Numbered from the stretch's first letter, positions 20,291 through 29,909 are shown. The stretch: 64,000 nt of DNA from Burkholderia cepacia GG4 (GCF_000292915.1 NC_018513.1:806001-870000); one strand, 5' to 3'. The notes: generated by a model not told the origin, from the sequence alone. Made by a program: numbers and translations.

Positions 20291-20346
20291 GTATCGCGTA
20301 TCGCGTATCGCGTATCGCGTATCGCGTATCGCGTATCGCGTATCGC
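20291..20346. repeat. 7-bp tandem repeat (GTATCGC, eight perfect copies) upstream of the TPR gene
   Basis: Eight uninterrupted copies of GTATCGC lie 48 bases before the ATG of the TPR protein and about 280 bases before the divergent glyQ start. The unit is not a multiple of three. An ATG at 20285, just before the array, is presently out of frame with the TPR gene; gain of one unit or loss of two would bring it into frame with no stop codon between. Confidence 0.95.
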
Positions 20347-20394
20347 GGTGCGCGCGGCGCCTGCCGCGCCACCGCTCGCCGATTCCCGGACCGT

Positions 20395-22032
20395 ATGGAC
20401 GATTCGAACGACCTCCTCATTCCACTGTTGCCGCCGCTGCTTGCGCTGCTCGGGCAGGCCGCCGACGCGCGCTCGCGCGGCGAGCGCGATGCGCACGCGC
20501 TCTGGCTCGCCGCCGCCGGCCATCTGCATCCGGTCGACATGGCCGCGCTCGCGCAGCTCACCTCGACGCTCGTCGCGCGGCAGCGCGCGGCCGACGCGCT
20601 CGCGCTGGCCGAATGCGCGGCGCGCCTGCATCCGGATGCGGGCGCGCGCTTCAATCACGGCTATGCGCTGCAGATGCTTGGCCGGCACGCCGACGCCATC
20701 GCGCCGTATCGCGCCGCGTACGCGCTCGACCCCGGCTGGCCGTCGCTGCGCAACAACCTCGCGATCGCGCTGCGGCTGTCGGGCGGCGATCGCGACGAGG
20801 AAATCGCGCTGCTCGACGCAGCCGTGGCGGCCGACCCGCTCGACGTGCAGGCATGGATCAACCTGGTGGTCGCGCGGCTCGCGACGCACGACCTCGACGG
20901 CGCGCTCGCGTGTGCTGCGCGGCTCGCGGAGATCGCGCCCGACAATGCGCTCGCGCTGAACAACATCGCGATGACGATGAAGGAAGCGCAGCGCTGGGAC
21001 GATGCCGAGCGCTACGCGGCGCGCGCGTGCGACGTGGCGCCCGACGACGCATCGTTCCGTTTCAACCTGGCGATCATCCAGCTCGTGCGCGGCAACTACG
21101 CGGACGGCTGGCGCGGCCACGAGGCGCGCTGGGACGGCGCCGGCGAGCTGCGCGGCCGCCGGCCGGTGCTGCCGGGGCCGCGCTGGCAGGGCGAGCCGCT
21201 CGCGGGCAAGACGCTGCTCGTGTGGGGCGAGCAGGGGCTCGGCGACGTGCTGCAGTTCGCCCGTTTCGTCGCGCCGCTCGCCGAGCGCGTGCACCGCGAG
21301 GGCGGCCGGCTCGTGTGGAACACGTTTGCGCAGGTCGGCACGCTGATGGAGCGCAGCCTCGGCGCGCACGCGGATGGCTTCAGCGCGGGCGGCGGCGTCG
21401 ATGCGCTGCCCGCCTTCGATTACGAAGTGCCGCTGATCGGCCTGCCGCTGATGCTCGGCATGGAGACGTCGACGCTCGGCGCGTCGGTGCCGTACCTGCG
21501 CGCCGATCCGCACGCGCGCGACGCATGGCGCGCCCGGCTCGCGGGTGACGGCCGGCTGAAGGTCGGGCTCGTGTGGACGGGCAGCGCGGGGCATCAGCGC
21601 AATCCATTCCGGCGTGTCGGGCTGGCGCGCTATGCCGATGCGTTTCGCGGCATCGACGGCGTCGCGTTTTACTCGCTGCAGCCGGGCGCGAACGCGGATA
21701 TCGCCGCGGCGCGCGCGGCCGGTTTCGCGATCGATGACTTCACGGCCGAACTGAAGAGTTTCGACGATACGGCCGCGTTCATCGACGCGCTGGATCTGGT
21801 GATCACGGTGTGCACGTCGGTCGCGCACCTGTCGGGCGCGCTCGGCGCGCGCACGTGGGTGTTGCTCGACGTGAATCCGCACTGGCCGTGGCTGCTCGAG
21901 CGCACCGACAGCCCGTGGTATCCGACCGCCACGCTGTATCGGCAGCCGCGCTTCGGCGCATGGGCACCGGTGCTGGACGCGCTCGGGCGGGACCTGCGCG
22001 GGCTGGTCGCGGACGCGCAGCGGCTGGTCTGA
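20395..22032 (+). CDS. TPR protein with C-terminal glycosyltransferase-like domain
   Basis: A 545-residue cytosolic protein. Roughly residues 1-230 are tetratricopeptide-like helix pairs (for example 'ALNNIAMTMKEAQRWDDAERYA'). The C-terminal 300 residues resemble the glycosyltransferase B fold seen in GT9/GT41-like bacterial TPR proteins, with 'LLVWGEQGLGDVLQFARF', 'KVGLVWTGSAGHQRNPFR' and 'DLVITVCTSVAHLSGALG', the last resembling a nucleotide-sugar site. A transferase role is inferred only. It stands alone between glyQ and lnt and is preceded by the 7-bp tandem repeat. Confidence 0.8.
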   Translation: MDDSNDLLIPLLPPLLALLGQAADARSRGERDAHALWLAAAGHLHPVDMAALAQLTSTLVARQRAADALALAECAARLHPDAGARFNHGYALQMLGRHADAIAPYRAAYALDPGWPSLRNNLAIALRLSGGDRDEEIALLDAAVAADPLDVQAWINLVVARLATHDLDGALACAARLAEIAPDNALALNNIAMTMKEAQRWDDAERYAARACDVAPDDASFRFNLAIIQLVRGNYADGWRGHEARWDGAGELRGRRPVLPGPRWQGEPLAGKTLLVWGEQGLGDVLQFARFVAPLAERVHREGGRLVWNTFAQVGTLMERSLGAHADGFSAGGGVDALPAFDYEVPLIGLPLMLGMETSTLGASVPYLRADPHARDAWRARLAGDGRLKVGLVWTGSAGHQRNPFRRVGLARYADAFRGIDGVAFYSLQPGANADIAAARAAGFAIDDFTAELKSFDDTAAFIDALDLVITVCTSVAHLSGALGARTWVLLDVNPHWPWLLERTDSPWYPTATLYRQPRFGAWAPVLDALGRDLRGLVADAQRLV

Positions 22033-22164
22033 GCTCGAGCGGATGAGCGTCCCCGCGATGTGGGCGGACGTCGCGCGGAACGCTCTGGCGGTGAGTTTCG
22101 GCATCCGCAGGGCCGCATGCCGCAACAGCGGCCGCCACGCAGCGCGCGACGGCCGCGTGACACG

Positions 22165-23853
22165 TCAAACGGTCCGGTCGTCGGCCTTCGCGCCGTTGCG
22201 GCGGCGCAGGCCCGGCCCGAACGTGAAGCCGAACGCGAGCAGCACCAGCGACACCGCGAGCACGATGTTGTTGCCGCTCGTCACGTACGGCGTGAAGCCG
22301 CTCGTGCCTTCGATCCGCACGTCGAGCGAGCCGATCGTGAACGGCTTCAGCTGGCCGAGCACGCGGCCGTGCGCGTCGATCGCGGCCGTCATCCCGGTGT
22401 TGGTCGAGCGCAGCATCGGCCGGCCCGTTTCGAGCGCGCGCATCCGCGCGATCTGCAGGTGCTGGTCGAGCGCGATCGTGTCGCCGAACCACGCGAGGTT
22501 CGTCACGTTGACGAGCACTCCGGGCGGCTGCGGGTTGTCGCGGATCGTCGCGGCGATTTCCTCGCCGAACAAGTCCTCGTAGCAGATGTCGGCCATCACC
22601 GGCTGGTTGTGCACGAGGAACGGCTTCTGCACCGGCGCGCCGCGCGCGAAGTCGCCGAGCGGCATCTTCATCAGGTCGACGAACCACCGGAAGCCCCACG
22701 GGATGAATTCGCCGAAGGGCACGAGGTGGTGCTTGTCGTAGTGATAGATGTCGCGCGAGTGCGGCGTCACGCCGTACAGGCTGTTCGTGTAGTCGACGTA
22801 ATGGCCGTCTGGCGTCACCGACGCGCCGACCGCGCCGAACAGCACGGCCGAGCCCGTCGTATCGCTGAACTTGCGGATCGCGACCGCGAACGGCTCGGGC
22901 AGCTCCTGGATCATCACCGCGATCGCGGTCTCCGGCGTGACGATCAGGTCGGCGGGTTGCGCGACGATCATCTGCTGGTACATCTTGATCGCCGCGTCGA
23001 TGCCTTCCTGCTCGAACTTGATGTCCTGCTTCACGTTGCCCTGCAGCAGCCGCACCGTGAGCGGCGCGTTCGCGGGCACGGTCCAGGTGGCCTGCGACAG
23101 TCCGATACCGGCCGCGACGAGCGCGACGGCGATGCCGGCCGGCGCGGCGATGCGCACGCGCGCGTTGCCGCCGGCGCCGCGTGCATCGGCGGGCGGCCGC
23201 CGCGCGGCGACGAGCGCCTGCACGACCAGCGCGGCGAACAACGCGAGCACCCACGCGATCCCGTACACGCCGACGACCGGCGCGAAGCCCGCGAACGGGC
23301 CGTCGACCTGCGGATAGCCGCTCGCGAGCCACGGAAAGCCGGTAAACACGGTGCCGCGCAGCCATTCGCCGAGCGCCCACGCGCTCGCAAAGGCGAATGC
23401 GCCGTGCCAGGTCGGCGAGAACGGCCGCGGATCGGGCTCGCGGCGATGCCACGCATGGCCCGCGCAGAACGACCACAGCCCGGCCGAGAACGCCGGGTAC
23501 AGCGACAGGTACAGCGAGAACAGCACCAGTGCGCCGCCCGCGAGCGGCGCGGCCATCTCGCCGTACACGTGCATGCTGATGTAGAGCCACCAGATGCCGC
23601 TGATGAAATTGCCGAAGCCGAACGCGCCGCCGGTGAGCGCGGCGCCGCGCCAGCTCGACGTGCGCGTCAGCTGCGCGAAAAACCAGACGAATACGGCGAG
23701 CTGCAGCCAGCCGCCGTGCGGCGTCGGCGCGAAGCTGAGCGTATTGGCGGCGCCGGCGAGCAGCGCGGCCGGGTAGTGCCAGCGCGGCAGCGCGCGGCCG
23801 GGCGCCGGCACGAGAAGACCGCCAGCCGGGCGGGACGGGATCGGATCGTCCAT
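22165..23853 (-). CDS. lnt: Apolipoprotein N-acyltransferase
   Basis: Inner-membrane enzyme adding the third acyl chain to the N-terminal cysteine of lipoproteins, needed for Lol-dependent sorting. It has an N-terminal multi-helix membrane domain and a periplasmic nitrilase-like domain with the Glu-Lys-Cys triad visible in 'VTPETAIAV', 'DKHHLVPFGEFIP' and 'ICYEDLFGE'. At 562 residues it is somewhat longer than E. coli Lnt, with a Pro/Arg-rich start. It is last in the miaB-ybeZ-ybeY-corC-lnt order. Confidence 0.96.
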   Translation of the reverse strand: MDDPIPSRPAGGLLVPAPGRALPRWHYPAALLAGAANTLSFAPTPHGGWLQLAVFVWFFAQLTRTSSWRGAALTGGAFGFGNFISGIWWLYISMHVYGEMAAPLAGGALVLFSLYLSLYPAFSAGLWSFCAGHAWHRREPDPRPFSPTWHGAFAFASAWALGEWLRGTVFTGFPWLASGYPQVDGPFAGFAPVVGVYGIAWVLALFAALVVQALVAARRPPADARGAGGNARVRIAAPAGIAVALVAAGIGLSQATWTVPANAPLTVRLLQGNVKQDIKFEQEGIDAAIKMYQQMIVAQPADLIVTPETAIAVMIQELPEPFAVAIRKFSDTTGSAVLFGAVGASVTPDGHYVDYTNSLYGVTPHSRDIYHYDKHHLVPFGEFIPWGFRWFVDLMKMPLGDFARGAPVQKPFLVHNQPVMADICYEDLFGEEIAATIRDNPQPPGVLVNVTNLAWFGDTIALDQHLQIARMRALETGRPMLRSTNTGMTAAIDAHGRVLGQLKPFTIGSLDVRIEGTSGFTPYVTSGNNIVLAVSLVLLAFGFTFGPGLRRRNGAKADDRTV

Positions 23854-23905
23854 GTGAAGCGGAAGAGGGCGAGCGGTTGAAGGAGGCGCGGCCGGCGCGA
23901 GACGG

Positions 23906-24793
23906 TCAGTCCTCGTGCGAGGTTTCGGCGCGGCGGCTCGCGAGCGGGTTGCGGCGGACCAGCAGCACGTGGACCTGGCGCGCGTCGCCGCGCTGGATCT
24001 CGAACACGAGGTTGCCGAGCTGCAGCTTCTCGCCGCGGTGCGGCACGCGGCCGAAATGATGGGTGATCAGCCCGCCGATCGTGTCGACCTCGTCGTCGGG
24101 GAAGTCGGTGCCGAACGCCTCGTTGAACTGTTCGATCTCGGTGAGCGCGCGCACGCGGTAGCGGCCGTCGGGCCCCGAGATGATGTTGCCGGCTTCCTCG
24201 TCGAAGTCGTATTCGTCCTCGATGTCGCCGACGATCTGTTCGAGCACGTCCTCGATCGTGATCAGGCCCGCGACGCCGCCGTATTCGTCGACGACGATCG
24301 CGAGGTGGTTGCGGTTCACGCGGAAGTCGTGCAGCAGCACGTTCAGGCGCTTCGATTCGGGAATGAACACGGCGGGGCGCAGCATCCCGCGCACGTCGAA
24401 TTCCTCTTCGGCATAGAAGCGCAGCAGGTCTTTCGCGAGCAGCACGCCGATCACGTTGTCGCGGTTCTCCTCGTACACGGGGTAGCGCGAGTGCGCTTTC
24501 TCGAGGACGAACGGAATGAAGTCTTCAGGCTTGTCGGCGATGTTGATCGCGTCCATCTGTGCGCGCGGCACCATGATGTCGCGGGCGCACAGGTCGGACA
24601 CCTGGAACACGCCTTCGATCATCGACAGCGAATCGGCGTCGATCAGGTTGCGTTCGTGGGCGTCCTGGAGGATTTCCAGCAGCTCGGTCCGGGATTCCGG
24701 CTCGGGCGAGATGAAGTCGGTCAGGCGCTCGAGCAGCGAGCGCTTTTCTTGCGGTTTGTCGGTTGGCTTTCGACTGGGATACGAATCGTTCAT
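23906..24793 (-). CDS. corC: CBS-domain protein CorC/YbeX (HlyC/CorC family)
   Basis: Cytosolic protein of 295 residues with a pair of CBS domains (about residues 70-190) followed by a CorC_HlyC/transporter-associated domain near the C-terminus. E. coli YbeX/CorC is linked to magnesium-cobalt efflux and to ribosome homeostasis. It has no N-terminal membrane (DUF21) domain, as expected for this short type. It lies directly upstream of lnt in the conserved operon. Confidence 0.92.
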   Translation of the reverse strand: MNDSYPSRKPTDKPQEKRSLLERLTDFISPEPESRTELLEILQDAHERNLIDADSLSMIEGVFQVSDLCARDIMVPRAQMDAINIADKPEDFIPFVLEKAHSRYPVYEENRDNVIGVLLAKDLLRFYAEEEFDVRGMLRPAVFIPESKRLNVLLHDFRVNRNHLAIVVDEYGGVAGLITIEDVLEQIVGDIEDEYDFDEEAGNIISGPDGRYRVRALTEIEQFNEAFGTDFPDDEVDTIGGLITHHFGRVPHRGEKLQLGNLVFEIQRGDARQVHVLLVRRNPLASRRAETSHED

Positions 24794-25080
24794 GGTGGTG
24801 CGCCCGGGTCATGCCGGGGCGCGCGGTCACGGAGTAGGCAAGGATACACCAAGGGCATGGCGCGGCCGTGTCACCCCGGCCGTCCGGCCGGGGGCAGGCG
24901 GTGCGCGCGAGCCCCGCTCGGGAACGGCCGCGCCGGGCGCAGCGCCGTCCTTCGTATCCATCCTATCTCAGAAAGGGGCGGCGGCGCAGCGCTGGCAAAA
25001 AAGCCGGGGTGGGACGCCAACCGGACGGCCAGTCGGCGCCGGTGGCATTTTGTCGCGTGAGGGCGGGGCCGGGCGGAAAC
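24794..25080. other. Gap between the small lipoprotein gene and corC; no gene seen
   Basis: This 287-base stretch interrupts the miaB-lnt cluster. It contains no frame with a ribosome site and no hairpin with a T-run that I can support. It may carry an internal promoter for corC-lnt. Confidence 0.4.
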
Positions 25081-25230
25081 TCAGAAGCGCATGCCGGCCG
25101 AACAGCCGCCGGCGGCCGCGCCGTTGGTCGCGGCGCCGCCGCAGCCGAACAGCCCGCAGCCGGACAGCGCGACGCTCGCGGCGATCAGCAGCGCGGCAAG
25201 CGTGCCGTGCGATCTGCGTGACGGTTTCAT
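25081..25230 (-). CDS. Small cysteine-containing lipoprotein
   Basis: A 49-residue ORF inside a longer GC-driven frame. It has a basic start (MKPSRRSHG), a hydrophobic stretch (LAALLIAASVAL) and the lipobox LSGC, giving a predicted lipidated Cys25. The mature peptide is only 25 residues, Gly/Ala-rich, with further cysteines at 30 and 43. It sits between chaC and corC in the operon that ends with lnt, whose product acylates lipoproteins. No ribosome site stands out. Function unknown; similar tiny lipoproteins are often missed by annotation. Confidence 0.65.
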   Translation of the reverse strand: MKPSRRSHGTLAALLIAASVALSGCGLFGCGGAATNGAAAGGCSAGMRF

Positions 25231-25310
25231 CGGGTCGTGTCCTCGTTCGGGGGCGCGGGCCAGCGCCCGTGTGCCGGCGGCCGGCGTGGCGCAAGCCTGC
25301 CGGTCGAGCG

Positions 25311-25943
25311 TCACCGGCATCGGGCGAGCAGCCCTTCCAGCGCGCGATCGGGGATGCCGCTCGCGCGCAGCGCGTCGACGGTGCGGCTCACGTAGTCGAG
25401 CGTCGTGCCGTAGCGGCCGGCCGCGCAGCCGAACACTTCCTTCACGACGGGATCGGTCAGCTTGCCCGTGTAGGTCGGCACGTCGCGGCGCATCACGAAC
25501 GCGAGCGCGTTCACGCGTTCGCCGGTCTCGAGCGTGCACGGCAGCCACGCGGGCCGGTACGAGCCCATCGGCATCTCGCGCTTCCACAAGGTCTCGAGAT
25601 GCGGCTGCGCGGTCGGGCCCGCGAGCCGGAATGCGATGCCCGAGCACGAGCCGCCGCGATCGAGCGCGAGCACGAGGCCCGGACGTTCGGGCGTGCCGCG
25701 GTTCACGCGCGACCACAGGTAGAGCCCGCGATGGTAGCCGTGCACCTTGCCGCGCACCGCGGCGACCGTTGGCAGCCCGGGGTTCCAGATCAGCGAGCCA
25801 TAGCCGAACAGCCAGAGATCCTGCCGGCCGTCCCAGTCGCGCATCGTGTGCGCGAGCGACGCCGCGAGCTCGTCTTCCGTCAGCAGCCGTCCCTCGCCGA
25901 TCGACGGCGGGTAGGCGGGCGGCAGCATCGCGGCGTGGCGCAT
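25311..25943 (-). CDS. chaC: Gamma-glutamylcyclotransferase ChaC (glutathione-specific)
   Basis: Cytosolic enzyme that cleaves glutathione to 5-oxoproline and Cys-Gly. The 210-residue protein has the substrate-binding loop as 'LWLFGYGSLIWNPG' and further ChaC landmarks in 'HRGLYLWSRVNRGTPERPGLVLALD'. It follows ybeY by 12 bases, so it is inserted into the miaB-ybeZ-ybeY-corC-lnt cluster. A later in-frame ATG (six codons in) is a possible start. Confidence 0.92.
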   Translation of the reverse strand: MRHAAMLPPAYPPSIGEGRLLTEDELAASLAHTMRDWDGRQDLWLFGYGSLIWNPGLPTVAAVRGKVHGYHRGLYLWSRVNRGTPERPGLVLALDRGGSCSGIAFRLAGPTAQPHLETLWKREMPMGSYRPAWLPCTLETGERVNALAFVMRRDVPTYTGKLTDPVVKEVFGCAAGRYGTTLDYVSRTVDALRASGIPDRALEGLLARCR

Positions 25944-25955
25944 CGTGCGGACGGC

Positions 25956-26741
25956 TTACTGGTACGGGTTCGGGAAGCCCAGCTTCGCGAGGATGGCGAC
26001 TTCGAGCGCTTCCATTTCGGCCGCGTCCTCGTCGCTCGTCTCGTGATCGTAGCCCTGCGCGTGCAGTGCGCCGTGCACCAGCAGGTGCGCGTAGTGGGCC
26101 GCGAGCGGCTTGCCCTGCTCGTGCGCTTCCTTCTCGACGACCGGGCAGCACAGCACGAGGTCGCCGATCACGGTGCCGTCGGGCGCTGCGTCGTACGCGA
26201 AGGTCAGCACGTTGGTCGGGTAGTCCTTGTGGCGGTAGCCGGCGTTCAGCGTGCGGCCTTCCTCCTCGCCGACGAAGCGCACGGTCAGCTGCGCGCTGGC
26301 GAACAGCGCCGGCTCGATCCATTCGGCGATCAGCTTGCGCTTGGGCAGCGTCTTGCGCACTTCGCCGGTGATCTCGTCGCCGTACTGCACGGACAGGTCG
26401 AGCTCCAGTTCGCGCGGCTCGTCCGCCATTTCGTCGATTTCGTCCTCGCGCGGCGCGAGTTCGGCGCCCACGTGCAGCGTCACGCTGTCGTAATGCTCGG
26501 GCTGCAGCGCGAGCTTCGCGCGCATCGCCGGGTCGTTGTGCTGCGCGACGATGGCGACGGCTGCGTCGCCCGAGCTGCCCGACAGGTCGAACATCAGGCT
26601 GCGGCCGTCCGGAAAGTCGATTCGCAGCCCTTGCGCGTTGACGGTCCGGGCCTTGCCCTTCGCATCGAACAGCGAAAGACGGGGGGAATCGGGCGCGGCG
26701 GACTGGGCGCGCCCGGACTTGCGAGAACGGGAGGATTTCAT
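25956..26741 (-). CDS. ybeY: Endoribonuclease YbeY with N-terminal extension
   Basis: Zinc-dependent RNase for 16S rRNA 3'-end maturation and 70S quality control. The C-terminal part has the metal site '[16 protein letters not shown]' (HGxLHxxGYDH) and '[14 protein letters not shown]'. ATG 26741 gives 261 residues, against about 155 for E. coli. The first 70-100 residues form a basic, then beta-rich segment ('[13 protein letters not shown]') unlike YbeY. A later ATG (Met73, 26525) would give a 189-residue protein. There is a terminator-like hairpin between ybeZ and this gene, so it may have its own promoter. Confidence 0.92.
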   Translation of the reverse strand: MKSSRSRKSGRAQSAAPDSPRLSLFDAKGKARTVNAQGLRIDFPDGRSLMFDLSGSSGDAAVAIVAQHNDPAMRAKLALQPEHYDSVTLHVGAELAPREDEIDEMADEPRELELDLSVQYGDEITGEVRKTLPKRKLIAEWIEPALFASAQLTVRFVGEEEGRTLNAGYRHKDYPTNVLTFAYDAAPDGTVIGDLVLCCPVVEKEAHEQGKPLAAHYAHLLVHGALHAQGYDHETSDEDAAEMEALEVAILAKLGFPNPYQ

Positions 26742-26822
26742 GACGGGTGCGGCGATTGGAACGGGTTGAGGATACACCAAACGGCCGATCGTTCCCGAAT
26801 TCGCACCGGCCGCGCGCGGGCG

Positions 26823-26863
26823 CAAAAAAGCCCGGCGCGCCGTCGGGCGGGGCGGGCCGGGCT
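26823..26863 (-). terminator. Terminator-like hairpin between ybeZ and ybeY
   Basis: Read on the minus strand, 8-bp arms (AGCCCGGC / GCCGGGCT) with a GC-rich 19-base interior are followed by TTTTTTGCG. It lies about 35 bases after the ybeZ stop and would partly end transcripts before ybeY. Confidence 0.75.
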
Positions 26864-26898
26864 GGTGGCCGGTGCGGCGCGCGGGCGCCGCCGGCTCG

Positions 26899-27945
26899 TC
26901 ACGCGTCCTGGTGCTGCGCGTGGAAGTCGTCGTATGCCTCGACGATGCGCGCGACGAGCGGATGACGCACGACGTCCGCGCTCGTGAAGCGCGTGAGCGC
27001 GATGCCGCGCACACCGCCGAGCACCTGCTGCGCCTCGACGAGGCCGCTCTTGTGCCCGCGCGGCAGGTCGACCTGGCTCGTGTCGCCGGTGACGACGGCC
27101 TTCGAGCCGAAGCCGATCCGCGTGAGGAACATCTTCATCTGCTCGGGCGTCGTGTTCTGCGCCTCGTCGAGGATGATGAACGCGTGGTTCAGCGTGCGGC
27201 CGCGCATGTACGCGAGCGGCGCGATCTCGATCATCTGGCGCTCGAACATCTTGGCGGTCTTGTCGAAGCCGAGCAGGTCGTACAGCGCGTCGTACAGCGG
27301 GCGCAGGTACGGGTCGACCTTCTGCGCGAGATCGCCCGGCAGGAAGCCGAGCCGCTCGCCGGCTTCGACGGCCGGGCGCGTCAGCACGATCCGCTTGACC
27401 TGGTCGCGCTCGAGCGCGTCGACCGCGCACGCGACCGCGAGGTAGGTCTTGCCGGTGCCGGCTGGCCCGATGCCGAACGTCACGTCGTGCGACAGGATCT
27501 GCTTCAGGTATTCGCGCTGCGCGGGCGTGCGGCCGCGCAGGTCGGCGCGCCGCGTGTAGAGCTTCGGCGCCGGTTCCTCGTCGGGGCTTTCGTCGTCGAG
27601 CTGCACGACGGGTTCGTCGAACGGATGGTCGGGGTCGCCGCGGAAGCGCACGTCGAGTGTGTTCTGGCGGCCGTTGCCGCCGGTGTGACGCACTTCGACC
27701 AGCGCGAGCTGGATATCGTCGACCGACAGCGGATCGCGCGCACGGTTGTAGAAGTTTTCGAGCGCGGTAAGCGCGAGCTTCGCGCCGCGCCCGCGGATCG
27801 TGATCCGGTGGCCGCGCCGCGCGAGCGTGACGTCGAGTGCCTGTTCGATCTGCCGCAGGTTCTCGTCGAGCGGGCCGCAGAGGTTGGCGAGGCGCGCGTT
27901 GTCTTCGCGCGGCGCGGTGAATTCCAGTGCTTGGACGGTCTTCAA
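26899..27945 (-). CDS. ybeZ: PhoH-family ATPase YbeZ
   Basis: Cytosolic P-loop ATPase that partners YbeY in RNA metabolism. The 348-residue protein has an N-terminal KH-like segment and a PhoH domain with Walker A '[11 protein letters not shown]' and Walker B '[13 protein letters not shown]'. The predicted start is TTG at 27945, with GGAG about 11 bases upstream; no in-frame ATG or GTG gives a full domain. It lies 33 bases after miaB in the conserved cluster. Confidence 0.93.
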   Translation of the reverse strand: MKTVQALEFTAPREDNARLANLCGPLDENLRQIEQALDVTLARRGHRITIRGRGAKLALTALENFYNRARDPLSVDDIQLALVEVRHTGGNGRQNTLDVRFRGDPDHPFDEPVVQLDDESPDEEPAPKLYTRRADLRGRTPAQREYLKQILSHDVTFGIGPAGTGKTYLAVACAVDALERDQVKRIVLTRPAVEAGERLGFLPGDLAQKVDPYLRPLYDALYDLLGFDKTAKMFERQMIEIAPLAYMRGRTLNHAFIILDEAQNTTPEQMKMFLTRIGFGSKAVVTGDTSQVDLPRGHKSGLVEAQQVLGGVRGIALTRFTSADVVRHPLVARIVEAYDDFHAQHQDA

Positions 27946-27978
27946 AGTAGCGTCGGGCTCCTGTTGAGCGTCAGTCGG

Positions 27979-29352
27979 TCAGTGGGTGGCCGCGCTCGCG
28001 TCGTCGCTCACGAGCAGGAGCTCGCCGCGCAGCGAGTGCGGGTACGCGTGGTTGATCTTCACGTCGATCATCTGGCCGATCAGGCGCGGGTGCGACGCGA
28101 GCGGCGCCGGGAAATTCACGACCCGGTTGTTCTCGGTGCGGCCCGACAGTTCGTTCGGGTCCTTGCGCGACGGGCCCTCGACGAGGATCCGCTCGACCTT
28201 CCCAACCATCGACTGGCTGATGCGCGCGACGTTTTCCTCGATGGTCGCCTGCAGATGTTGCAGGCGTTTGAGCTTGACCTCGCGCGGCGTGTCGTCGTGC
28301 AGGTTCGCGGCCGGCGTGCCGGGGCGCGGGCTGTAGATGAACGAGAAGCTGGTGTCGTAGCTCATCTCGTGCACGAGCGCCATCATCTTGTCGAAATCGT
28401 CCTCGGTCTCGCCGGGGAAGCCGACGATCATGTCGGTGGAAAGCGACAGGTCGGGGCGGATCGCGCGCAGCTTGCGGATCACCGATTTGTATTCGAGCAC
28501 CGTGTAGCCGCGCTTCATCGCCATCAGGATGCGGTCGGAGCCGTGCTGGACCGGCAGGTGCAGGTGGCTCACGAGCTTCGGCACCTTCGCGTAGGTGTCG
28601 ATCAGGCGCTGCGTGAATTCCTTCGGGTGCGACGTCGTGTAGCGGATCCGCTCGATGCCGGGGATGTCGGCGACGTATTCGATCAGTGTCGCGAAATCGG
28701 CGATCTCGGTGGAACCGGCCGTCAGCGCGCCGCGATACGCGTTCACGTTCTGGCCGAGCAGCGTGACTTCGCGCACGCCCTGGTCGGCGAGACCGGCCAC
28801 TTCGGTCAGCACGTCGTCGAGCGGGCGCGACACTTCATCGCCGCGCGTGTACGGCACGACGCAGTAGCTGCAGTACTTCGAGCAGCCCTCCATGATCGAC
28901 ACGAACGCGCTCGGCCCCTCGACGCGCGCAGGCGGCAGGTGGTCGAACTTCTCGATCTCGGGGAACGTGATGTCGACCTGCGCACGGCCGCTCGTGCGGC
29001 GCGCGTCGATCATCTGCGGCAGGCGGTGCAGCGTCTGCGGGCCGAACACGAGGTCGACGTACGGGGCGCGCGACACGATCGACGCGCCTTCCTGGCTCGC
29101 GACGCAGCCGCCGACGCCGATCAGCAGGCCCGGCTTCGCTTCCTTCAGCTCGCGCACGCGGCCGAGGTCGGAGAACACCTTTTCCTGCGCCTTCTCGCGC
29201 ACCGAGCACGTGTTGAACAGGATGATGTCCGCGTCTTCCGGGGTATCGGTCTTTTCGAGGCCTTCGGCCGCATTGAGCACGTCCACCATCTTGTCCGAGT
29301 CGTACTCGTTCATCTGGCAGCCGAAGGTCTTTACGTAAACTTTCTTTGTCAT
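27979..29352 (-). CDS. miaB: tRNA-2-methylthio-N6-dimethylallyladenosine synthase MiaB
   Basis: Radical-SAM methylthiotransferase that modifies A37 of tRNAs reading UNN codons. The 457-residue protein has the N-terminal UPF0004 domain with its cysteines ('[11 protein letters not shown]', 'NTCSVREKA', 'GGCVASQ'), the radical-[11 protein letters not shown] motif near residue 160, and a C-terminal TRAM domain. It heads the miaB-ybeZ-ybeY-chaC-corC-lnt series. A perfect TATAAT (minus strand, 29531-29536) about 180 bases upstream may be its -10. Confidence 0.97.
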   Translation of the reverse strand: MTKKVYVKTFGCQMNEYDSDKMVDVLNAAEGLEKTDTPEDADIILFNTCSVREKAQEKVFSDLGRVRELKEAKPGLLIGVGGCVASQEGASIVSRAPYVDLVFGPQTLHRLPQMIDARRTSGRAQVDITFPEIEKFDHLPPARVEGPSAFVSIMEGCSKYCSYCVVPYTRGDEVSRPLDDVLTEVAGLADQGVREVTLLGQNVNAYRGALTAGSTEIADFATLIEYVADIPGIERIRYTTSHPKEFTQRLIDTYAKVPKLVSHLHLPVQHGSDRILMAMKRGYTVLEYKSVIRKLRAIRPDLSLSTDMIVGFPGETEDDFDKMMALVHEMSYDTSFSFIYSPRPGTPAANLHDDTPREVKLKRLQHLQATIEENVARISQSMVGKVERILVEGPSRKDPNELSGRTENNRVVNFPAPLASHPRLIGQMIDVKINHAYPHSLRGELLLVSDDASAATH

Positions 29353-29909
29353 GGGGATTCGCCGTTCGCAGTGGTTGACCTGGGGGCGTCGTCAAGGGTG
29401 AATCGGGACGGCTGCTGCGCGTGCAGCCGCTCGTGCCGGTGCCGCGGGGCGGACCGGGCGCGCGCAGCGCGCATCGAGCGTAGCGTGAACGCTGGTGAAC
29501 GATCGTGAAAAGCCGTCGGGAAAGCCTTCCATTATAGCTTTACGCGCGGCCGCCGGCGGCCGGCGGGTTGCAGCCGCGCGACGTCTTTCGGTGAACTCCG
29601 ACCCCGATATGGCGATGCGGCGACCGTCAGCGGCATGCATTCAGCAGGTCGTCGAGCGCCGCTTCCTCGCGCGCGAAGCGGTCGGCAGCGGTGCGTCGAT
29701 CGATGCCTTGCGACGGTACACCGCCGCTATCGCGACGGGAACAGGTTCGCGCGAAACGCATTCCTCCGCGATGCTGATAACGGTGTGAAGATAACTTCGT
29801 TTGCCGGGTCAAGGCCGGGTGATAGCGTGTCGATATGCGCCGTTCGTGGCGCAACCCGATTCCGGCTTACCCCATTCGCAGGGCCGCACGGCGGCCCGGA
29901 GGCCATGCT
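29353..29909. other. Intergenic region between miaB and the XRE regulator; no gene supported
   Basis: This 557-base divergent region has several short frames (such as 29495-29788 plus and 29392-29640 minus) with no ribosome site or recognisable product. It holds a minus-strand TATAAT at 29531-29536, a candidate -10 for miaB, but no matching -35 hexamer. Next to the XRE start lies GGAGG at 29898-29902. Confidence 0.45.

Noticed and set aside
20291..20346. CRISPR array
   Set aside because: The units are 7 bp with no spacers. It is a microsatellite.
29495..29788. Possible small gene in the miaB-XRE gap
   Set aside because: No ribosome site, no domain, composition like the surrounding shadows.
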